Assembly: GCF_001557325.1 (NCBI RefSeq)
Contig: NZ_LSJS01000201.1
Coordinates: forward strand, 1-6,426
Source of the DNA: Erythrobacter donghaensis
Lineage (GTDB): Bacteria; Pseudomonadota; Alphaproteobacteria; Sphingomonadales; Sphingomonadaceae
Direction of reading: 5' to 3'
DNA: 6,426 nt
This document shows positions 1-4,317 of the stretch, in pieces. Position 1 is the stretch's first letter. Every line of letters starts with the position of its first letter. Position numbers and translations under genes: made by a program. The notes under the pieces are model-generated. The model saw only the letters and a program-made list of their open reading frames with translations, had not been told where the DNA came from and searched no databases.

Positions 1-10
1 CGAGCCCACA

Positions 11-39
11 CCCCGCCGCTGTTGAAGTGTCAGGCGGGG
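11..39 (-). repeat. 7-bp inverted repeat across the traC-like stop codon
   Basis: CCCCGCC (11-17) and GGCGGGG (33-39) are perfect complements separated by 15 bases. In the minus-strand transcript the stem would begin in the last codons of the TraC-like gene and include its stop codon in the loop. There is no T-run after the stem, so it is not a standard intrinsic terminator. It could be a weak 3' stabilising hairpin or simply a GC-rich coincidence. Confidence 0.35.
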
Positions 40-260
40 GAGAGCCTTTTGAGAGCATCGTCGATCCCGATGGTGAGCGATGCGCGGATGAGCTGCTTCA
101 GTTGCGCAGGTTCGATAGTCTCGGCTCCGCATTCGAGAAGAACCTTGCCCAGTTCGCCTGCCGCTTCCTCGCGGAGCCTGGCCTCCTGTGCATCGAGTTC
201 TTCGCGCTGCTCGCGCAGTTTCTTGAGCGCATTCCGCGCGCTCGGTTTGGATCTGGCCAT
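30..260 (-). CDS. TraC/DUF6437-like small coiled-coil protein
   Basis: This encodes a 76-aa soluble, highly charged protein beginning MARSKPSARN. Residues about 8-37 are rich in Lys, Arg, Glu and Leu and read as a long helix or coiled coil. The C-terminal half (about 40-76) contains an amphipathic stretch ending DDALKRLSPA. The pattern resembles the small proteins annotated DUF6437 or conjugal transfer protein TraC near relaxase genes in sphingomonad and rhizobial plasmids; that match is from memory. An in-frame start at 470 exists, but the Met at 260 is preferred. It has an AAAGGA Shine-Dalgarno sequence 7 bases upstream, and the longer N-terminus is proline- and histidine-rich, unlike a folded protein. 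A relaxosome accessory role would fit, but the biochemical function is unknown. It is transcribed away from the traD-relaxase operon, and the neighbour downstream of it lies outside the window. Confidence 0.75.
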   Translation of the reverse strand: MARSKPSARNALKKLREQREELDAQEARLREEAAGELGKVLLECGAETIEPAQLKQLIRASLTIGIDDALKRLSPA

Positions 261-447
261 GAGTTTGTCCTTTCGCTGGCCGTTGGTCCCCTCCACGTGC
301 GACAGTGCCAACATGGGGCGATGTAGGAAAACGGTTTTTGCCGCGATGCCAGTGCTTTTCACGCTGACGTTGGAGAGGTCTCTCTCGCAGAAAGGCCAAG
401 TGTGATGCGGGCTTTGGGGCCGCGTCAAGGACGACGGGGCCCCACCA

Positions 448-473
448 TTTTTACCGGGCAAGCCCGGCAAAAA
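448..473. repeat. 12-bp-arm interrupted palindrome
   Basis: Five T, one unpaired base, CCGGGC, a 2-base centre (AA), GCCCGG, one unpaired base and five A form an inverted repeat with 11 of 12 positions matching per arm. The AT tracts lie outside the GC core symmetrically. A T-run follows the hairpin on neither strand, so it is not a terminator. The symmetry suits a dimeric protein binding site or a cruciform, or a hairpin in single-stranded transferred DNA. Function is inferred only. Confidence 0.6.
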
Positions 474-487
474 TCGTTTCCCCCATC

Positions 488-514
488 GCCGCTTCGCGGC
501 CGCGCTATGCGCGG
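488..514. repeat. Two abutting GC-rich hairpins
   Basis: GCCGC (488-492) pairs with GCGGC (496-500) around TTC. CCGCGC (500-505) pairs with GCGCGG (509-514) around TAT. The two share base 500. Both have three-base loops and could form back-to-back stem-loops in RNA or single-stranded DNA. They lie upstream of the 78-aa gene, with no T-run to suggest termination. Confidence 0.5.
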
Positions 515-548
515 TCCCTGACCCGGCCCGTCACCCACATCCTCGCAG

Positions 549-578
549 CTCCTGATGCGACGCATCGAACATCAGGAG
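549..578 (+). promoter_or_regulatory. Hairpin that can mask the ribosome binding site of the 78-aa gene
   Basis: CTCCTGATG (549-557) is the exact complement of CATCAGGAG (570-578), giving a 9-bp stem with a 12-base loop. The right arm contains most of the strong Shine-Dalgarno AGGAGG (574-579) of the gene starting at 587, so the folded RNA would hide it. A competing fold uses GATGC (554-558) with GCATC (562-566), part of the 13-base odd palindrome GATGCGACGCATC. It overlaps the first stem and would leave the Shine-Dalgarno free. This is the layout of a translational switch. A DNA-level operator is the alternative reading. Confidence 0.5.
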
Positions 579-586
579 GAAAGATC

Positions 587-823
587 ATGTACGCTTCACT
601 GAATATCGCGCAGGGTTCATTCCAAGCAGATCAGGCAGCCTTCGTTGCTGCACTCGACAAGGCTCATGCCCGGTCCCTTCACAGCTACTTCACCCAATAT
701 GTCCTGACCGATGGTGAGGCAGGCTACATCGCGGTCGATGAGGGCGATTACGGCGCACTGCCCAAGGCCATGCTGGACCGGGTCATCGACACTGTGCCCG
801 GAAAGCTGAGCGATGAATTCTGA
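587..823 (+). CDS. Small acidic protein of unknown function (78 aa)
   Basis: I do not recognise this protein. It is 78 aa, begins MYASLNIAQG and ends GKLSDEF. It has 11 acidic and 5 Lys/Arg residues, so it should be clearly acidic. No signal peptide or membrane segment is visible; hydrophobic residues are spread as in a small globular alpha/beta domain. The start is well supported: a perfect AGGAGG lies 7 bases upstream of ATG. A strong intrinsic terminator begins 10 bases after the stop, so it appears to be a self-contained single-gene unit able to be highly expressed, with possible control by the hairpin at 549-578. Position near the transfer genes is compatible with a leading-region or host-interaction role, but nothing in the sequence shows a specific activity. 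Confidence 0.75.
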   Translation: MYASLNIAQGSFQADQAAFVAALDKAHARSLHSYFTQYVLTDGEAGYIAVDEGDYGALPKAMLDRVIDTVPGKLSDEF

Positions 824-833
824 TGCCACAAAC

Positions 834-870
834 AAGGAGGAAGTCCGTCAGGGCTTCCTCCTTTCTTTTT
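834..870 (+). terminator. Intrinsic terminator of the 78-aa gene
   Basis: AAGGAGGAAG (834-843) pairs perfectly with CTTCCTCCTT (854-863). TCC and GGG extend the stem inward (one T-G wobble) to 13 bp with a GTCA tetraloop. The stem is followed by TCTTTTT (864-870). Stem strength plus the T-run make this a textbook Rho-independent terminator. On the minus strand only GTTTG follows the stem, so it would stop the convergent 64-aa gene less efficiently. Confidence 0.9.
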
Positions 871-913
871 GCTCGGGTCCCGTATTGTCGCTCCCGTAGG
901 CATTGCGCGAGCA
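870..913. other. Possible nic-like sequence in the convergent gap
   Basis: CGTATTGTC (881-889) is identical, as far as I remember it, to nine bases just 5' of the cleavage point in R388 oriT, the substrate of the MobF relaxase TrwC. It is preceded by the small odd palindrome CGGGTCCCG (874-882), recalling the inverted repeat that sits 5' of nic in R388. TCCCGTA occurs twice (878-884, 892-898), and TGCTCG (870-875) is complemented by CGAGCA (908-913). The base after the match differs from R388. It lies about 670 bases from the operon, so this is a weak candidate only. Confidence 0.25.
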
Positions 914-925
914 TTCCATGCAGCA

Positions 926-1120
926 TCAGTCCTCGGCGGTAGACGCATCGAATTCCTCCAGCCGATCGGGCATGTCGAGTACCTTCATGGCCGCTGCTGA
1001 AATGGCCTCGGCCTTCGTCGGAAAGGCTTCTGCCGAACTGATCGACACGCCGCTCGAATAGGTAACGGTTGCCTGGAAACCATTGCCTTTGGGTGTCGCG
1101 CTCAGTGTTACGTCCGCCAT
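926..1120 (-). CDS. Hypothetical protein, 64 aa, predicted beta-beta-beta-alpha
   Basis: I do not recognise this protein. It is 64 aa, begins MADVTLSATP and ends FDASTAED. The N-terminal half alternates polar and hydrophobic residues, suggesting short strands (about 3-8, 14-20, 24-30). It then has PTKAEAISAAAMKVLDM (35-51), an Ala-rich amphipathic helix, and an acidic tail. A three-strand-then-helix order is seen in HicB-like antitoxins and in part of double-stranded-RNA-binding domains, but no diagnostic motif confirms either. Two ATGs are possible. The one at 1120 is chosen because GGGAG lies 7 bases upstream; the ATG at 1126 is only 1 base from that Shine-Dalgarno. A much longer in-frame reading to 1486 has no comparable start signal. 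No toxin partner gene lies next to it. Confidence 0.65.
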   Translation of the reverse strand: MADVTLSATPKGNGFQATVTYSSGVSISSAEAFPTKAEAISAAAMKVLDMPDRLEEFDASTAED

Positions 1121-1311
1121 AGCCATGCTCCCGGTGGGATGCCCGCGACACCATTCTTCCTGCCGGCGGACTCGATCGATCTTTAACACAATCGGCAATC
1201 GAGCGGCATGGTATTCATCCCTTGGTCTTGGGACTTCAAAACCGCCGATCCCGTGCTGGTCATGACACTGGAACCTACCCTCTAAGCTGGGGACGGAAGA
1301 GCACACCCTAC

Positions 1312-1323
1312 GCGACCGGTCGC
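1312..1323. repeat. Perfect 12-bp palindrome
   Basis: GCGACCGGTCGC reads the same on both strands with no spacer. By chance a perfect 12-bp palindrome is expected roughly once in 4 kb of random sequence, so it is notable inside a 441-base intergenic region. It could be a binding site for a dimeric regulator or an oriT-binding protein. No function can be assigned from sequence alone. Confidence 0.5.
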
Positions 1324-1342
1324 AGGAAAGATGGGCGATAAA

Positions 1343-1368
1343 CCACGAAAATACAGATATTTGTGTGG
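1343..1368. repeat. AT-rich imperfect inverted repeat
   Basis: AAATA (1349-1353) pairs with TATTT (1358-1362) around CAGA. CCAC (1343-1346) pairs with GTGG (1365-1368) outside a two-base internal loop. The patch is markedly AT-richer than its surroundings. Locally melting, hairpin-forming DNA of this kind is typical near nic sites, where the relaxase needs single-stranded DNA, but a regulatory site is equally possible. Confidence 0.4.
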
Positions 1369-1473
1369 GGGATACTGGATTGGCAGCTTCTCCGTCAAAA
1401 ATGACGTGGGCGAGGGGAGTTACGTGGATTTGACCCAAGCAGCGCAGCGATTGGCGGAATTTCGCCGAATTCG

Positions 1474-1494
1474 ATGTTCTTGACATGTTCTTGA
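1474..1494 (+). promoter_or_regulatory. Tandem 10-bp direct repeat, likely RHH operator
   Basis: ATGTTCTTGA occurs at 1474-1483 and again at 1485-1494, identical in all ten positions, with an 11-bp period (about one helical turn). The repeats span the -35 element of the promoter before the RHH gene. Ribbon-helix-helix dimers commonly bind adjacent short repeats cooperatively on one DNA face, and relaxosome RHH proteins such as TrwA repress their own operons. Autorepression at this site is therefore a reasonable inference. Confidence 0.55.
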
Positions 1495-1508
1495 ATCTGA
1501 CTTAGCTT
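1480..1508 (+). promoter_or_regulatory. Sigma-70-type promoter for the RHH-traD-relaxase operon
   Basis: A consensus -35 TTGACA (1480-1485) is followed, after an optimal 17-base spacer, by TAGCTT (1503-1508) as a 3-of-6 match to the -10 consensus. Transcription would begin near 1515, giving a leader of about 45 bases before the ATG at 1562. The weak -10 and the overlapping direct repeats suggest a regulated promoter. Confidence 0.5.
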
Positions 1509-1561
1509 CGATCCTGCCTTTCGTAGTGTGAACCGGGCTCCTGACCACAAGGAGTCCGTGC

Positions 1562-1894
1562 ATGACACGGCCAATCTGTCTCCAAGTTTACATCTCGGCC
1601 GAGCTCAGCTCGCTGATCCGCAAGGCTGCCAAGGCCAAGGGGATCAGCATGAGCGAATGGGTTCGTGCCTTGCTCGCCAATGCCTGCGCCGAGGACGATC
1701 TTGCCTCCCGGCTCGACGCTTCCATTGAACGCATTTCCCGCCGCTCGGTGTTCCTCATGGTCGGTGTGGATGCGCTACTGGCAGGGCACCCCGACCACGC
1801 TTTGCGCGGTCGGGCACACCAAGCTTACGTGCGCAAATGCAAGGAGCTCGGCCTCTCCACCGCTACCGGCGAGGGAGGTTCCGATGAAGCGTAA
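1562..1894 (+). CDS. Ribbon-helix-helix relaxosome accessory protein (TrwA/CopG-like)
   Basis: This 110-aa protein has an N-terminal ribbon-helix-helix pattern. A short strand (CLQVYIS, about residues 6-12) is followed by helix 1 (about 13-26, AELSSLIRKAAKAKG), a turn at GIS, and helix 2 (about 30-41, MSEWVRALLANA). Such proteins dimerise and insert the two-strand ribbon into the major groove. The C-terminal half (about 55-110) is helical and ends in a polar, acidic tail. Together with the gene order this resembles TrwA of R388, which binds oriT, represses its own operon and stimulates the coupling ATPase. An AAGGAG Shine-Dalgarno sequence lies 7 bases before the ATG. The gene overlaps traD by 11 bases, implying translational coupling. 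It could instead be a plain CopG-family repressor, but its position favours relaxosome work. Confidence 0.8.
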   Translation: MTRPICLQVYISAELSSLIRKAAKAKGISMSEWVRALLANACAEDDLASRLDASIERISRRSVFLMVGVDALLAGHPDHALRGRAHQAYVRKCKELGLSTATGEGGSDEA

Positions 1895-4280
1895 CCTCGT
1901 CAATTTCACGCGCGGCAGCCAGCTGCTCGGACACTTCAGCTTCATGTTCGCGGCAGGTCTCAAGGGCCCCTTGATCGTTGCCGCGCTCGTGATCTCATGG
2001 ACATCTTGGTGGACCATTTCGGCAGGGCTCACCGACCACGAAGTCTACTTTGTCTGGATGCGGATCTATGCCGCCATCTACGGTTTCATGGAGTTCGATC
2101 CTGCCAAGCGTATCACGCTGGAAACCGCCTTCGGCGCCGCCATTCAGTTTCCTATTGCACAGCTCGACCACTATCCACCGGTTGTCCATGCGTGGGATAA
2201 GCTGACAGATCTTCTGACCAGTGCCTTGTGGCGATCGGGGCTCCTGCTGGTCCCTGCCTTTGCCGTCTTTTACTGGTTTGCTGAGCGGTTCGGTGGTCGT
2301 TCCAAGGAACGCAAACACGAGCGCGGCGCCATGCTTGTCACGCTTCCCGAGCTCGTCGATGAACTCACAAGCCACAACCGGCGCGAGCGCACCCGTGAGC
2401 TCGATTCCGCTATGGGCTGGAAATGGCGGCTCAGCCTGCCGCGAGAGATCGCCCGGGTCTTTCCCTATCGACCATCGCATATCGCCACTGTGGCTTATCC
2501 CTGGCGGCTCGAACAGAGCCACGCGATGCTCATTGGCACGACGGGCATGGGCAAGACCGTGGCGATCTCGGACATGATTGCGGAGGCAAGAGCCAAGGGC
2601 CAGCGCTGCGTGGTTTTCGATCTGACCGGTGCCTTCATCGAGCACTTCCATGCCGCCCATTGCGACATCATTTTGAACCCGCTCGATGCGCGCTGCCCCC
2701 AGTGGAGTCTCTTCGACGAATGCCGCACCGAAGGCGAATTCTGGGCCGCTGCCGATGCCCTCGTGCCCCATGACGGGGGCGGGGAAGCCCAGTTCTGGGT
2801 GATCGCTGCCCGCGCCCTGTTCGTCGAATTCTGCCTCAAGCTCGTGGCGGAAGGCAGGGCAACCAATGATGCCCTTGCCCGCGAGCTGATGACCGCGGAC
2901 CTGTCGCGCGTGCATGCCATGATGCGCGGAACGATCGCCGATCCGCTGACCGCGCCGGAAGCCGCGCGCATGGCGGAATCGATCCGGGCCGTCTTCAACG
3001 TCAACGCCAAGGCGCTCAAGCTGCTACCGACTGCAGGTCCTCGTTTCTCGGTCCGCGAGTGGATTGAGGACGGAGCCGATAGCACCCGAAACGAAGGCTC
3101 GATCCTGTTCATTTCGGCCCGCTATGTCGACATGAGTGTTTGCGCGCAGCTGCTCACACTCTGGCTCGACACCGCGATGAACACGCTGATGACGATGCCT
3201 CGCACGCGCGATCTCAAGTGCTGGTTCTTCGTTGATGAGCTGGGGGCACTGCACCGCCTGCCAGCCCTGGAGAAAGGCCTGCAGACGGCGCGCAATTTCG
3301 GCGGCGCCATTGTCCTTGGCCTTCACGCCTATGCCAAGCTCAAAGAGGTCTACGGCGAGAACATGGCGATGACGCTGGCATCGCTATCCCGGACGAAACT
3401 GATCCTCGGAACTGCCGACCGCGAAACGGCCACCTGGTGCTCCGACTTCATTGGACATCGCCAGGTCCGGGACATGGAGGAGGGCTATACCTACGGGTAC
3501 AACAATGCACGTGATGCGGTCAGCCTGACCCCGCGCAAGCACATTGAACCGCTCTTGCTGCCCGACCAGCTCATGAATCTGCCGCGCCTGTCCGGGTACA
3601 TCAAGTTCCCCGATGGTTTCCCTGCCGCGCCCGTCAAGCTCATTCCCGTCGACCGTCCCAAGCGGGCGGAGACCTTCATCGCAAGAGTGAAGGAAGGGCC
3701 CAAGGCACGCGTCGTTGAGCCCCGGCGGCCGGCGGAGCAGTCTGAGCCACCCGCAGCATCGGCGGGCAATGAACATCCCTCTGCGAACGACGACGGGGCA
3801 GGGAAGCCGGTCGTGCCCAAGCAGGGAGAACTTGCCCTCGACAAGGCGCCGCAATCAGAGCCGAGGCAGAAGCCCGAAGCGACCGTAAGGGATTTGCAGC
3901 GGGCCGTTGAAAGCACATCGGGTAAGACGCCGAAGCAACAGGAGCGAGCAGCCCGATTCGGGAAAGAGAAGGCGGGCAGGGCCAACCGGGATGTTTCGAA
4001 AACCCGAACTGATGCAAGGCCGAGAAAGGCTGGCCCCTCCGCCCGCCGGCTCCTGCCTACCGGCGAGACCACCCCGACGCAGGAGCAGCCGGCTACTCCC
4101 AAGGGGACTGCTAGAGCCGGAACAACGAACGCAAATCCGCTGCAAGAGGGCAAGCAGGATGGCCCTAAGAGCGTGCGACCCAGCGATGCAGTAGCGCGCA
4201 AGCTGATGCTCGAGGATGGGCTGCGCGAGCAGGAACCGCCGCCAATCCCGGGTCCCGACCTCGGCGACATGGAGATGTGA
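1884..4280 (+). CDS. traD: Type IV coupling protein TraD/TrwB family
   Basis: This 798-aa protein would be the membrane ATPase that brings the relaxase-DNA complex to the type IV secretion channel. Two N-terminal membrane segments are visible (about residues 25-47 and 112-133) with a periplasmic loop between them. The cytoplasmic ATPase part has Walker A GTTGMGKT (218-225) and Walker B FFVDELGAL (448-456, acidic pair D451/E452). It also has a WSLF-type segment and helical insert typical of TrwB-like coupling proteins, and a conserved RTKLILGTADRET stretch after Walker B. From about residue 590 onward lies a long Pro/Ala/Lys/Glu-rich, probably disordered tail ending in an acidic stretch (GDMEM). 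The start at 1884 is chosen over an upstream in-frame ATG (1665) because GGGAGG lies just before it and the upstream extension overlaps the RHH gene. A 37-base gap separates it from the relaxase. Confidence 0.95.
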   Translation: MKRNLVNFTRGSQLLGHFSFMFAAGLKGPLIVAALVISWTSWWTISAGLTDHEVYFVWMRIYAAIYGFMEFDPAKRITLETAFGAAIQFPIAQLDHYPPVVHAWDKLTDLLTSALWRSGLLLVPAFAVFYWFAERFGGRSKERKHERGAMLVTLPELVDELTSHNRRERTRELDSAMGWKWRLSLPREIARVFPYRPSHIATVAYPWRLEQSHAMLIGTTGMGKTVAISDMIAEARAKGQRCVVFDLTGAFIEHFHAAHCDIILNPLDARCPQWSLFDECRTEGEFWAAADALVPHDGGGEAQFWVIAARALFVEFCLKLVAEGRATNDALARELMTADLSRVHAMMRGTIADPLTAPEAARMAESIRAVFNVNAKALKLLPTAGPRFSVREWIEDGADSTRNEGSILFISARYVDMSVCAQLLTLWLDTAMNTLMTMPRTRDLKCWFFVDELGALHRLPALEKGLQTARNFGGAIVLGLHAYAKLKEVYGENMAMTLASLSRTKLILGTADRETATWCSDFIGHRQVRDMEEGYTYGYNNARDAVSLTPRKHIEPLLLPDQLMNLPRLSGYIKFPDGFPAAPVKLIPVDRPKRAETFIARVKEGPKARVVEPRRPAEQSEPPAASAGNEHPSANDDGAGKPVVPKQGELALDKAPQSEPRQKPEATVRDLQRAVESTSGKTPKQQERAARFGKEKAGRANRDVSKTRTDARPRKAGPSARRLLPTGETTPTQEQPATPKGTARAGTTNANPLQEGKQDGPKSVRPSDAVARKLMLEDGLREQEPPPIPGPDLGDMEM

Positions 4281-4317
4281 TCATGCCGCCGATTGCCGCA
4301 GCCTCGGGGGACAAGCG

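Larger units (their letters stand above)
261..586. other. Gene-free structured intergenic region
   Basis: No convincing coding sequence covers these 326 bases; reading frames through them are extensions of flanking genes. The right half contains a run of inverted repeats (448-473, 488-500, 500-514, 549-578) described separately. The region separates two divergent genes, so it should hold promoters for both, but I could not recognise a good -35/-10 pair on either strand. Its position beside a TraC-like gene makes it one of the possible places for an origin of transfer or leading-region control DNA. Confidence 0.6.
1121..1561. other. Divergent intergenic region, candidate oriT and operon control region
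   Basis: There is no supported gene in these 441 bases. They separate the minus-strand 64-aa gene from the RHH-traD-relaxase operon. Contents include a 12-bp perfect palindrome (1312-1323), an AT-rich imperfect hairpin (1343-1368), an 11-bp-period direct repeat (1474-1494) and a promoter (1480-1508). In R388 the oriT lies next to trwA, upstream of an operon of the same order, so this is the most likely oriT location by synteny. I could not identify a nic site here with confidence. Confidence 0.5.

Noticed and set aside
22..405. Plus-strand frames of 127 and 99 codons over the TraC-like gene
   Set aside because: Both are antisense to the minus-strand gene at 30-260, which has the better Shine-Dalgarno and a sensible coiled-coil composition. 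The plus frames are Ser/Cys/Arg-rich shadows.
448..473. Intrinsic terminator reading of the 448-473 palindrome
   Set aside because: On both strands the T-run precedes the stem and an A-run follows it, the reverse of what termination needs.
1121..1486. Extension of the 64-aa minus-strand protein to 186 aa
   Set aside because: The extra N-terminal residues are Arg/Ser/Cys-rich without a domain and would cover the promoter, palindrome and repeats. The Met at 1120 has a well-spaced GGGAG.
1665..1883. 73-residue N-terminal extension of TraD
   Set aside because: It overlaps the RHH gene in another frame, has no Shine-Dalgarno at 1665 and reads as low-complexity shadow sequence. The start at 1884 has GGGAGG and gives a normal TraD N-terminus.
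1995..2915. 306-codon open frame on the minus strand
   Set aside because: It is antisense to traD across the membrane segments and Walker A. It has no plausible domain or start signal, so it is a shadow of GC-rich codon use.
3491..4270. 259-codon Ser/Gly/Arg-rich minus frame
   Set aside because: It is the antisense reading of the low-complexity TraD tail. Its composition follows from the sense strand, not from a real protein.
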